47,138 nt of DNA from JANQGH01 sp039177555 (GTDB lineage: Bacteria > Pseudomonadota > Alphaproteobacteria > DSM-16000 > Inquilinaceae). The notes below the pieces were generated by a model. It did no database searches, was not told the origin of the DNA, and saw only the letters and a list, made by a program, of their open reading frames with translations. Below are positions 15,018 to 22,312 of the stretch, one piece after another (within the stretch, counting starts at the first letter, position 1; each line of letters begins with the position of its first letter). A program made the translations under genes and the position numbers. The stretch is from assembly GCA_039177555.1 (NCBI GenBank), contig JBCDFV010000031.1, positions 1 through 47,138 on the forward strand, given 5' to 3'.

Positions 15018-16265
15018 CTATCCGACAGGGACGGCGGTTTTTTTGTCCAAGCCCGCAAGCCGCTTTTCCACCAGGGCCGTTTCGACGGCGTTTGAACACA
15101 GGGTCAACGCGGTCTGGTATGCCGATCGTGCCTGATCGAGCTGGCCCAGCTCCTCTAGAAGGGCGGCCCTGGCACCGTGAAAATAGAAGTAGCCATCAAG
15201 CGCTTGCGACAACGGTTCGATCATCGCCAGCGCTGCCATCGGACCGTCCGCCTTCGACACCGCGACGGCGCGGTTGAGCGTCACGACCGGCGACGGATCG
15301 AACTCCTGCAAGGCCGCATACAGCCGGTCGATCTCACGCCAATCGGTATCCGCCGCGCTGGCAGCGGCGCAATGTACGCCGGCAATGGCGGCCTGGATCT
15401 GATAGGGGCCGGGGCTGGCCTTGCGCAGGGCCTTTTCGATCAGCACGCGCCCTTCCCGGATAGCGGCCTGGTCCCAAAGCGACCGATCCTGATCGTCAAG
15501 CGAGACCAAGGCGCCGTCGCGGTCGAGCCGGGCACGGTGGCGGGAGTGTTGGAACAGGCATAGCGCCAGCAGGCCCATGACCTCGCTTTGGCCCGGAAAC
15601 AGGCCGAGCAACAGACGGAGCAGCCGGATGGCCTCGTCGCACAGCGCGACACGGATGTGCGCGTCGCCACCGGCCGAGGCATAGCCCTCGTTGAACATCA
15701 GGTAGATCATAGCGGTGACAACGGTCAGCCGCTGCGTGCGCTCAGCCGTCGACGGCGTCTCGAACGGCAGCCCGGCGGCGCCCACCCGGCGCTTGGCCCG
15801 GGTGATCCGCTGTTCCATGGCCTTGGGCGCGACCAGAAAGGCCCGGGCGATTTCCTGCACCGACAGGCCCGCGACGATCTTTAGGGCCAGGGCGAGTTGG
15901 TCGGTGACGGACAGATCGGGGTGGCAGCAAACGAACAGCAGGCGCAAGACGTCGTCCCGATAGTCCCGATCGTCCAGATAGCCTTCCATGTCGGGCTGCA
16001 CCGCGACATCGTGGTCTTCGGCCAGGGGTCCTAAACGGCTGGTCCGCCGGAGATCGTCGATGGCGACATTGCGGCCGACGAAGATCAGCCAGGCGGTGGG
16101 GTCCGCCGGCGGCCCGTTGTCGGGCCAGGCCCGCAGTGCCCGGATGCAGGCCTCCTGAAAGGCGTCTTCCGCCCGGTCGATATCGCGGAAATGGCGCATC
16201 AGCGCGCCGACCGCACGCGGCCGTGCCGCCGCCAGGGCGGCCCCGATCCAGCTGGTATCAGCCAT
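15018..16265 (-). CDS. ECF42-type RNA polymerase sigma factor with long C-terminal extension
   Basis: A 415-residue sigma factor. Region 2 (residues about 10-75: LMRHFRDIDRAEDAFQEACI and the WLIFVGRNVAIDDLRR block) and region 4 (about 110-165: LALALKIVAGLSVQEIARAF, then KRRVGAAGLPF) make up the ECF core. The C-terminal 230 residues (DUF6596/TPR-like: LMFNEGYASAGGD, AAIAGVHCAAASAADTDWRE, LNRAVAVSKADGPMAAL) are the extension characteristic of group ECF42, which lacks a membrane anti-sigma factor. Its start overlaps the stop of a YCII/DGPF gene (TGATG), the hallmark partner of ECF42. A matching promoter lies upstream of that partner. VOC and TfoX genes downstream may be co-transcribed. Confidence 0.9.
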   Translation of the reverse strand: MADTSWIGAALAAARPRAVGALMRHFRDIDRAEDAFQEACIRALRAWPDNGPPADPTAWLIFVGRNVAIDDLRRTSRLGPLAEDHDVAVQPDMEGYLDDRDYRDDVLRLLFVCCHPDLSVTDQLALALKIVAGLSVQEIARAFLVAPKAMEQRITRAKRRVGAAGLPFETPSTAERTQRLTVVTAMIYLMFNEGYASAGGDAHIRVALCDEAIRLLRLLLGLFPGQSEVMGLLALCLFQHSRHRARLDRDGALVSLDDQDRSLWDQAAIREGRVLIEKALRKASPGPYQIQAAIAGVHCAAASAADTDWREIDRLYAALQEFDPSPVVTLNRAVAVSKADGPMAALAMIEPLSQALDGYFYFHGARAALLEELGQLDQARSAYQTALTLCSNAVETALVEKRLAGLDKKTAVPVG

Positions 16266-16636
16266 CAGGCGCCCGCATGCAGATGCTCACCCCCGAACCA
16301 GCTGACCGGCCGCACCTCCAGCGTGCCGACATCCAGCGGCAGCAGTTTCGCCGCCTCGATCGCCTCTTCCAGACTGTCGCATTCGACGATGTAGAAGCCG
16401 AGCAGGGCCTCCTTGGTCTCGGCATAAGGGCCATCGGTGACAAGCGGGGCCTTGCCGCCGCCGCGAATGGCGACCGCGGTTGTCGTCGGCATCAACCGCG
16501 CGAACGGGCCCAGCTTGCCCTTGTCGCGCATGGTCTCCTGCAAATGCCGATGCTTGCCCAGCAGCGCCTCCTGTGCCTCCGGCGACAGTTTGTCGAACAG
16601 CCCCTCGGTGCCGTAAATCAGGATTGAGTAGAGCAT
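16265..16636 (-). CDS. YCII-related (DGPF) domain protein, partner of the ECF42 sigma factor
   Basis: A 123-residue protein with the YCII/DGPF pattern: an N-terminal MLYSILIYGTEGLFDKLSPE, the family's signature near GGGKAPLVTDGPYAETKEAL, and the strand LLGFYIVECDSLEEAIEAAK followed by GTLEVRPV. DGPF is present as DGPY. Such proteins are encoded next to ECF42 sigma factors, but their biochemical role is not established; a ligand-binding or peroxide-related function has been suggested for YCII proteins. The ATG follows an AAGGGAG site and its stop overlaps the sigma start, so the two are translationally coupled. Confidence 0.88.
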   Translation of the reverse strand: MLYSILIYGTEGLFDKLSPEAQEALLGKHRHLQETMRDKGKLGPFARLMPTTTAVAIRGGGKAPLVTDGPYAETKEALLGFYIVECDSLEEAIEAAKLLPLDVGTLEVRPVSWFGGEHLHAGA

Positions 16637-16673
16637 CTTGCAGATCTCCCTTCACGCGACCAATCGATCATAG

Positions 16674-16700
16674 GACGGAACTCCCGAACTCAATCCGACA
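16674..16700 (-). promoter_or_regulatory. Probable ECF42 promoter (TGTCGG-17-CGTC)
   Basis: On the minus strand TGTCGG (16700-16695) is followed after exactly 17 bp by CGTC (16677-16674), about 38 bp before the YCII start. From memory, the promoter motif proposed for ECF42 sigma factors is TGTCGA at -35 and CG(A/T)C at -10, so the match is close and suggests autoregulation. A second TGTCGG copy sits ten bases further upstream (16710-16705). Confidence 0.6.
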
Positions 16701-16723
16701 TATACCGACAGAGTTTTCATGGC

Positions 16724-17632
16724 TTAAGCGTTCGCCGCTTCGGCGCCTGCTACAGGCTGGCGGCCGCCGACCAGATCGGCATAGTTGTTGATCGCCGCGA
16801 CGATGAACTGGACGAAGACGCGCACACGCTCCGTGGTGCGCAGCGCCGGATGGGTCAGCACCCAGCCGGGCCGGGCCGGTTTTGTGCGCCCGGGCGGCAC
16901 GCGACGCAGATCCGGGTCCTTGTCGCCCAGAAAGCAGGGCAAGTGCGCGATGCCCAGGCCGGCGCGAGCAGCGGCGCGTTGGATCATCACCTCCGGCACC
17001 AGCCATTTGGTCTTGCATTTCGGATGGTCGCTGTCCCGCACCCAGCGGGGAAAGGCGATCTCGTCCTGCCAGCCGATCCAGCGGCCCGTGGGACGGTCGC
17101 CCGCGAAGCTGTTGTCTTCGATGTATCCGGGCGCGGCATAGGCGGCGTCGCAAAACTCCGGCAAGCGGCGCCCGACCAGATGTTCCGCCGGTTTTTCGAC
17201 AAACCGGATCGCCACGTCGGCCTCGCGCCGCGACAGGTCGAAGATGTCAGATGAGATCGCCAGGTCCAGGTCGATATCCGGATAGATACGCGCGAACCGA
17301 ACCAGGTCCGGCATCAGCAGGTCGGAGGCCAGCGGGGCCGGCATGGTCACGCGGATGCGTCCGGCCAGCTTGGCGTCCTGGCCCGAGACCTCGCGTTCGA
17401 GGCCAAGCAGTTCGGACTCCGCCCGCTCCGCCCGGTCCACCATCTGCTCGCCCAGGGCCGACAGCACATAGCCGTCGGGCATGCGGTCGAACAGGCGCAC
17501 GCCCAGCGCCTTCTCAAAACCCTCGATCCGGCGGGCGACGGTGGAGTGGCTGACGCCCAACGCCTGGGCCGCGACACGCACGGAACCGCCGCGCGCCAAG
17601 GCTAGGAATACCTTCAGATCGTCCCAATCCAT
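16724..17632 (-). CDS. LysR family transcriptional regulator
   Basis: A 302-residue protein with an N-terminal winged helix-turn-helix (MDWDDLKVFLALARGGSVRV then AAQALGVSHSTVARRIEGFE) and a LysR substrate-binding domain from about residue 90 (LAGRIRVTMPAPLASDLLMP, LSRREADVAIRFVEKP, MIQRAAARAGLGIAHLP). The WDDLKVFLA opening and HSTVARRI recognition helix are typical of the LysR group that acts near metabolic genes. It is divergent from egtB with 147 bp between starts, so it may control egtBD or its own gene; that is inference. The C-terminal 15 residues are Ala/Gly-rich. Confidence 0.9.
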   Translation of the reverse strand: MDWDDLKVFLALARGGSVRVAAQALGVSHSTVARRIEGFEKALGVRLFDRMPDGYVLSALGEQMVDRAERAESELLGLEREVSGQDAKLAGRIRVTMPAPLASDLLMPDLVRFARIYPDIDLDLAISSDIFDLSRREADVAIRFVEKPAEHLVGRRLPEFCDAAYAAPGYIEDNSFAGDRPTGRWIGWQDEIAFPRWVRDSDHPKCKTKWLVPEVMIQRAAARAGLGIAHLPCFLGDKDPDLRRVPPGRTKPARPGWVLTHPALRTTERVRVFVQFIVAAINNYADLVGGRQPVAGAEAANA

Positions 17633-17779
17633 GAGGGTGTACCGTTCTTGAGTGCCCAGAAGTCAATATTGGGACGTTACGCGTCAACTTCGCAACCCAT
17701 ATGCTGGATAACAGGGCCGTCAGACGCCCTTTGAGGCTCGTGGACGTTTTGACAACGACCGACTAGGGAGACCCCCACA

Positions 17780-19054
17780 ATGTCCCTGAAACGGCCTGCT
17801 TCCCTTGCCCGGACCAGCGATCTGGCACAGCGCTACGCGCAGATCCGAGGGGCGACGATGGCCCTTGCGGCCGATCTCTCCGACGCTGACGCCACCGTCC
17901 AGTCGATGGAGGACGCCAGCCCGGCCAAGTGGCATCTGGCACACACGACCTGGTTCTTTGAGACATTTGTCCTAGCGCCGTCCATGGAAGGATACCGGCT
18001 GTTCGACGACCAGTTCGGCTTTCTGTTCAACTCCTATTACGAAGCCGTCGGCGCGCGCCAGCCGCGACCCCGACGCGGCATGCTGACAAGGCCATCGCTT
18101 GACCAAGTGAAGAACTATCGCGCCCATGTCGACGCGGCGATGGCGTCGTTCCTTGAGCGGGATGTCGATCGCGAGGTCGGGGCGCTGATGACGCTCGGCC
18201 TCAATCACGAGCAGCAGCACCAGGAACTGTTCCTGACCGACATCCTGCACCTGTTTGCCCAAAGCCCGCTGCGGCCTGCCTTCAAAAGTCCGGAGCCGCT
18301 GGCCGTCGGTGAGGTCGACGCGGCCGACCTGTCCTGGACCGCATTCGACGGGGGAACCGAGACGTTCGGCTATGGCGGCGACGGTTTCGCCTTCGACTGC
18401 GAGGGGCCGGCGCACGCGGCCGTGCTGTGCCCCTTCTCGCTCGCCTCGCGCTGCATCACGAACGGGGAGTGGCTGGCCTTCATGGCGGATGGCGGCTACC
18501 GCACCGCGACCCTGTGGCTGTCGGACGGCTGGGCGACCGTGCAGCAGGAGGGCTGGACGGCGCCGTTCTATTGGGAACAGCGCGACGATGGCTGGTGGTC
18601 GATGAGCTTGCGCGGCATGCAGCCGGTCGATCCCGCCGCACCGGTCACGCACATCTCCTATTTCGAGGCCGACGCCTTCGCCAGCTGGGCCGGCGCCCGC
18701 CTGCCCACGGAGTATGAGCTGGAGCGGGCGGTGCGGGATGTGGAGATCACCGGCAACTTCGCCGACAGCGGCCGGCTGCGCCCGGCACCCGCGTCGAGCG
18801 ATTCCAAGGGGTTGGCCCAGCTCTATGGCGACGTCTGGGAATGGACGCGCAGCCCGTTCACGCCCTACCCGGGCTTCCGGCCGCCCGACGGCGCGGTCGG
18901 CGAATACAATGGCAAGTTCATGAACGGCCAATACGTGCTGCGCGGCGGATCGTGTGCGACGCCGCCCGATCATTTGCGGGCAACCTACCGCAACTTCTTC
19001 CAGCCGGAAAAACGCTGGCAGTTTTCCGGCCTCCGGCTGGCGAAAGACATCTGA
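17780..19054 (+). CDS. egtB: Ergothioneine biosynthesis sulfoxide synthase EgtB
   Basis: A 424-residue non-haem iron enzyme that joins a thiol donor (cysteine or gamma-glutamylcysteine) to hercynine using oxygen. The N-terminal DinB-like domain holds the iron histidines: KWHLAHTTWFFE (His52/His55) and LNHEQQHQEL (His143, His147). The C-terminal formylglycine-generating-enzyme-like domain shows WLAFMADGGY, HISYFEADAFASWAGARLPT, GDVWEWTRSPFTPYPGF and YVLRGGSCATP. Length and motif order fit EgtB. The stop overlaps the egtD start (TGATG), an operon typical of proteobacteria. EgtA, EgtC and EgtE are not in the window; bacteria using free cysteine need no EgtA/EgtC. Confidence 0.95.
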   Translation: MSLKRPASLARTSDLAQRYAQIRGATMALAADLSDADATVQSMEDASPAKWHLAHTTWFFETFVLAPSMEGYRLFDDQFGFLFNSYYEAVGARQPRPRRGMLTRPSLDQVKNYRAHVDAAMASFLERDVDREVGALMTLGLNHEQQHQELFLTDILHLFAQSPLRPAFKSPEPLAVGEVDAADLSWTAFDGGTETFGYGGDGFAFDCEGPAHAAVLCPFSLASRCITNGEWLAFMADGGYRTATLWLSDGWATVQQEGWTAPFYWEQRDDGWWSMSLRGMQPVDPAAPVTHISYFEADAFASWAGARLPTEYELERAVRDVEITGNFADSGRLRPAPASSDSKGLAQLYGDVWEWTRSPFTPYPGFRPPDGAVGEYNGKFMNGQYVLRGGSCATPPDHLRATYRNFFQPEKRWQFSGLRLAKDI

Positions 19055-20022
19055 TGCCTGATCAACAAACCCAGCGTTCGAGGCTCGCCGACGCGGGCGC
19101 CGCCCCTTCCGACTTCGAACGATCGGTGAAGGCCGGTCTCACGAAAACGCCGAAAAGCCTGGAGCCGAAATACTTCTATGACGAGGCCGGGTCGGCGCTG
19201 TTCGACAAGATCACCGAACTGCCGGAGTATTATCTGACGCGGGCCGAGACGGAGATCCTGCGCGACCGGTCCGCCGAGATCGCAGATCTGGTTGGCCCTG
19301 GGGCGGAACTGGCGGAGTTGGGCAGCGGTGCCAGCATCAAGACCCGGCTGCTGCTCTCCGCCCTGGTCGAGCCTGCGACCTACATCCCGATCGACATCTC
19401 GGCCGAACACATGTCGGCCGCGGCGAAGGATCTGCAGGCCCTGCATCCGGATCTGGCCATTCACCCCGTGGCCGCCGACTTCATGCAGCCGCTGCGTTTG
19501 CCGGAGCGATCGGGCGACGGGCATCGCGTGCTGTTCTTCCCCGGCTCCACCATCGGCAATCTGCCGCCGGCCGACGCGCGGCAGTTTCTCGCCCGCATGC
19601 ATGGCGAGGTCGGCGCCGACATGCTGATCATCGGCGCCGACCTGGCCAAGGACCGCGCGACGCTGGAGGCTGCTTACAATGACGGCGCCGGCGTTACGGC
19701 GGCCTTTAACCTGAACCTGCTGGCCCGCATGAACGGCGAGCTTGGCGCCAACTTTGACCTGGACCGGTTCCGGCACCACGCGCCCTACAACGAGGCCGCT
19801 GGGCGGGTTGAGATGCATCTGGTCAGCACCGTCGACCAGACAGTCACGATCGGCGACCTGACCGTAGCATTCGAGGCTGGCGAGACCATCCACACGGAGA
19901 ACTCCTACAAGTTCACCGTCGCCGGCTTCCACCAGCTCGCCGGCCTGGGCGGCTGGCGGCCGCTGAAGGTATGGACCGATGCGCAAGAGCGCTTCTCGGT
20001 CCATGTCATGGTGCCCGCCTAA
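19054..20022 (+). CDS. egtD: L-histidine N(alpha)-methyltransferase EgtD
   Basis: A 322-residue SAM-dependent enzyme that trimethylates histidine to hercynine, the first step of ergothioneine synthesis. Hallmarks are the N-terminal PKSLEPKYFYDEAGSALFD, the ELPEYYLTRAETEIL block, the SAM-binding ELGSGASIKTRLLL, the FFPGSTIGNLPP motif, and IHTENSYKFT near the C-terminus, whose Glu and Ser line the substrate pocket in characterised EgtD. The ATG at 19054 overlaps the egtB stop; an in-frame extension into egtB is only an open frame. Its stop overlaps the stop of a convergent methyltransferase gene. Confidence 0.95.
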   Translation: MPDQQTQRSRLADAGAAPSDFERSVKAGLTKTPKSLEPKYFYDEAGSALFDKITELPEYYLTRAETEILRDRSAEIADLVGPGAELAELGSGASIKTRLLLSALVEPATYIPIDISAEHMSAAAKDLQALHPDLAIHPVAADFMQPLRLPERSGDGHRVLFFPGSTIGNLPPADARQFLARMHGEVGADMLIIGADLAKDRATLEAAYNDGAGVTAAFNLNLLARMNGELGANFDLDRFRHHAPYNEAAGRVEMHLVSTVDQTVTIGDLTVAFEAGETIHTENSYKFTVAGFHQLAGLGGWRPLKVWTDAQERFSVHVMVPA

Positions 20023-20873
20023 ACGGGCTTGGTCGCGACCGCGTAGAGCACACCGGTATCCACCTTCTTGACGCCGTTGTCCCGGACCCAGGCGATGTTG
20101 GCGGCGCGCACGCGAGCGACCTCGGCCTCGTCCATGTGCAGCAGGGTCCATTGCAGGCCGGACCCCAGCACGATGGCCCACCAGTCCTCGGGCTGATGGA
20201 GTTCATGGTGGCCGTCCTCCTTGACGATCTTGGCCCCCGTTACGCCACCCGACGCCAACAAGTGGCGCAGTTCATGGGGATCGGTCAGGCGCGTCCACGG
20301 CTTTGCGGGCGCGTAGAGGTCCGGCCTCTCACGCTGGATCACCTGCCACCAGCCGGTCGACGCGGGCTCGAACAGGTCGCCGCCCCAGGTGGTGATCGCC
20401 AGCTTGCCGCCCGGCCGGACAAGCCGCCATAGGTCCGCCACCTGGCGTTCCATGTCGGGCACGAAAAAGATGCCGAAGACGCAGACCACGGCATCGAAGC
20501 TCTCGCACGGATGGTCGAGATCGGTCATATCGGCGACCTGGAAGGCGACGTTGTCGAAACCACGTTCGGCTGCGTGGCGCCGACCAACCCGTATCATGTC
20601 TTCAGCCAGATCGATGCCGACGACCGTGCCGGTAGGGCCGACAGCCTCCGCCGCCGGGAAGACCGACGCGCCCGTGCCGCAGCCGATGTCCAGCACCTTT
20701 GCGCCGGGCTGAAGGTTCAAACGTTCCACCGTGTGCCTGCCATAGCGCGCCCAGAACGCCACCGGGGCGGTATCGAAGTGCTCAGCGGCAGCGTTGTAGG
20801 TCTTGGCGGCCTTTTGCTTGGCGTCGGCGGGCAAGCCGTTGTCGTAGGGCATTTTACTGAACCTCTTAACCAA
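20019..20873 (-). CDS. Class I SAM-dependent methyltransferase
   Basis: A 284-residue enzyme with the Rossmann-like SAM fold. Motif I is VLDIGCGTGASVFPAAEAVG, the acidic loop is VVGIDLAEDMIRVGRRHA, motif II includes FQVADMTDL, the post-motif FDAVVCVFGIFFVPDMERQV resembles UbiE/ubiquinone-type enzymes, and RLVRPGGKLAITTWG is motif III. The C-terminal 90 residues (TRLTDPHELRHLLASGGVTG and the WWAIVLGSGLQW part) are typical of UbiE-like enzymes acting on small molecules; the substrate is unknown. An alternative ATG at 20852 (MPYDNG) is possible. It is convergent with egtD with stops overlapping, and is transcribed from a region shared with the divergent arsR gene. Confidence 0.85.
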   Translation of the reverse strand: MVKRFSKMPYDNGLPADAKQKAAKTYNAAAEHFDTAPVAFWARYGRHTVERLNLQPGAKVLDIGCGTGASVFPAAEAVGPTGTVVGIDLAEDMIRVGRRHAAERGFDNVAFQVADMTDLDHPCESFDAVVCVFGIFFVPDMERQVADLWRLVRPGGKLAITTWGGDLFEPASTGWWQVIQRERPDLYAPAKPWTRLTDPHELRHLLASGGVTGAKIVKEDGHHELHQPEDWWAIVLGSGLQWTLLHMDEAEVARVRAANIAWVRDNGVKKVDTGVLYAVATKPV

Positions 20874-20958
20874 GTGTCAGCGGGCCGGGCCGGCCCGCCA
20901 CGCGACCCGATTTCGGCAGCGCCAACACAACAGAACCGCATCGGCAAGACCTGAAGGA

Positions 20959-21038
20959 TTTCGACAAGTTTTCTTAAATGCGCGCTTTGTCGAAACGTCT
21001 GATGAAGAAAGATGCTTTCGAAGCTTGTTGCTTTCGAA
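20959..21038 (+). promoter_or_regulatory. TTTCGA motif cluster upstream of the arsR operon
   Basis: The 186-bp gap between the methyltransferase and arsR starts holds a perfect 9-bp inverted repeat, TTTCGACAA (20959-20967) and TTGTCGAAA (20987-20995). Two direct copies of TGCTTTCGAA follow, at 21013-21022 and 21029-21038, 16 bp apart. All four share TTTCGA or its complement and end 21 bp before the arsR ATG. ArsR-type repressors usually bind such repeats and control their own operon, so these are candidate operators. Confidence 0.45.
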
Positions 21039-21059
21039 AAGACTCTTTAACATTAGGTT

Positions 21060-21386
21060 ATGGACCTTCAACTCAAGGCGATCGCGGACCCGACCCGACG
21101 GGCGATCCTATACCGGGCGTGGGATCGCGAGGTGACGGCCGGCGAGATCGCCGCCGGCTTCGACCTGACGCGTCCCGCCGTCTCCCAGCACCTGAAGACC
21201 TTGGCCGAGGCCGGCCTGCTGACCGTGCGCCGCGTCGGCACCAAGCGGCTGTGCCGGACCGATCAGGGCGAAATGCGCAAGCTGCGCGCCTTTCTGGACC
21301 AGTTCTGGGACGGCAAGCTGGAGGTTCTGAAGGACGCGGCGGAGGCGCGTGCCCGGCGCCGGCGCGAAGGGCGGAAACATGGATGA
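21060..21386 (+). CDS. ArsR family winged-helix transcriptional regulator
   Basis: A 108-residue DNA-binding protein. LKAIADPTRRAILYRAWDRE is the ArsR opening, GEIAAGFDLTRPAVSQHLKT the helix-turn-helix, and LAEAGLLTVRRVGTKRL the wing. No cysteine pair for metal sensing is present in the recognition helices, so this is not a classical arsenic sensor; it belongs to the subgroup encoded with AHSA1/SRPBCC proteins. Its stop lies inside the next gene (8-bp overlap). The short basic C-terminus (ARARRRREGRKHG) is common in this subgroup. Repeats upstream suggest autoregulation. Confidence 0.92.
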   Translation: MDLQLKAIADPTRRAILYRAWDREVTAGEIAAGFDLTRPAVSQHLKTLAEAGLLTVRRVGTKRLCRTDQGEMRKLRAFLDQFWDGKLEVLKDAAEARARRRREGRKHG

Positions 21387-21843
21387 CGCCCAGCCCTTCA
21401 TCGAGAAGACGATTTGGGTGGATGCGAGCCCGGAGGATGTCTTCGACTTTTTCATAGAGCCGAAGAAGCTGCTGCAATGGATGGGCGTTGAGGCGGAGAT
21501 CGAGGCCCGCCCCGGCGGGCGCTTTCGTATCGTCCACAGCGCCGACTTCGTCTCGACCGGCGAATATTTCGAGGTCGATCGGCCGCACCGCCTTGTCTAC
21601 ACGATCGGCTGGGAGGGCGGCGATGAGGTGCCGAGCGCATCGGGTACCGTGCAGGTGACCCTGACGCCGGACCAGGACGGCACGCGCCTGGCCCTGACCC
21701 ATCACGGCCTCTTAGAGGGCTCGCGCGAGGCCGACGGCTGGTCGGTCTACCTGCGACGGCTGCAGGCTGCCATCGCCGGCAAGCATGTGCCCGTGGACCC
21801 GTTGACCGGCGGCACCCTGTGGGACGCCCCTTCGGCCGGCTGA
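21379..21843 (+). CDS. SRPBCC domain protein, AHSA1 (Aha1-like) family
   Basis: A 154-residue protein of the START/Bet v1-like superfamily. The N-terminal FIEKTIWVDASPEDVFDFFI, EPKKLLQWMGVEAEIEARPG, GGRFRIVHSADFVSTGEYFE and HRLVYTIGWEGGDEVP blocks match the AHSA1/CalC group, which forms a hydrophobic ligand cavity. Specific ligands in bacteria are mostly unknown. It overlaps arsR by eight bases, so the regulator and this protein are co-translated. The ATG at 21379 is chosen because similarity starts at FIEKTI. Confidence 0.92.
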   Translation: MDDAQPFIEKTIWVDASPEDVFDFFIEPKKLLQWMGVEAEIEARPGGRFRIVHSADFVSTGEYFEVDRPHRLVYTIGWEGGDEVPSASGTVQVTLTPDQDGTRLALTHHGLLEGSREADGWSVYLRRLQAAIAGKHVPVDPLTGGTLWDAPSAG

Positions 21844-21883
21844 CCGCCGGTTTCAAACCGAACGATCAGGGAGGATCAAACCC

Positions 21884-22309
21884 ATGACCAGCGCTGCGCT
21901 CAGCACTGAGCCCAACACCGGGATCTTCAAGAACTTCCACGCCGCCATCGTCGGCGTACCGGACGTCGACAAGGCGCGCGACTGGTATGAGGACGTGTTG
22001 GAACTGAAGCCGGCCAAAATCATCCCCGGACAGGACGGTAACGGTTTCATGGCGATCTATCGCCTGGACACGACCACCCATCTCTGCCTGTTCCTCAGCC
22101 CGGAGGCCAAGCAAGGGTTCACGGCCAACGGCCTGATCAATTTCCGCACCGACGACATCGAGGGCGTGCGGACAAAGCTGATCGAACGCGGCACCGACTG
22201 TTCGGACACCAGCGACATGGGCGCGGTCAGCTATTTCACCGCCCACGACCCGTTCGGCAACCGGATCGATGTCTGCCAGTTCACCGAGGAGTGGCTGCCG
22301 TATCTCTAA
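21884..22309 (+). CDS. VOC family protein
   Basis: A 141-residue protein of the vicinal-oxygen-chelate fold. FHAAIVGVPDVDKARDWYED begins the first module, THLCLFLSPEAKQGF the middle strand, and SYFTAHDPFGNRIDVCQF the last, with DPFGNRI as signature. His19-type and Glu-type ligands cannot be placed with confidence, so the enzyme activity (dioxygenase, glyoxalase, isomerase) is open. It starts 40 bp after the AHSA1 gene with a GGGAGG site and completes the arsR-AHSA1-VOC operon, a common bacterial trio. Confidence 0.88.
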   Translation: MTSAALSTEPNTGIFKNFHAAIVGVPDVDKARDWYEDVLELKPAKIIPGQDGNGFMAIYRLDTTTHLCLFLSPEAKQGFTANGLINFRTDDIEGVRTKLIERGTDCSDTSDMGAVSYFTAHDPFGNRIDVCQFTEEWLPYL

Positions 22310-22312
22310 CGG

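Noticed and set aside
17655..17673. CCCA-N11-TGGG inverted repeat between lysR and egtB as a LysR box
   Set aside because: Only 4-bp arms, and it is not of the T-N11-A type; chance occurrence is too likely.
20880..20898. GC-rich stem (GCGGGCC / GGCCCGC) just upstream of the methyltransferase start
   Set aside because: 7-bp GC stem in a GC-rich genome, no U tract and no clear regulatory position; not called as a terminator.
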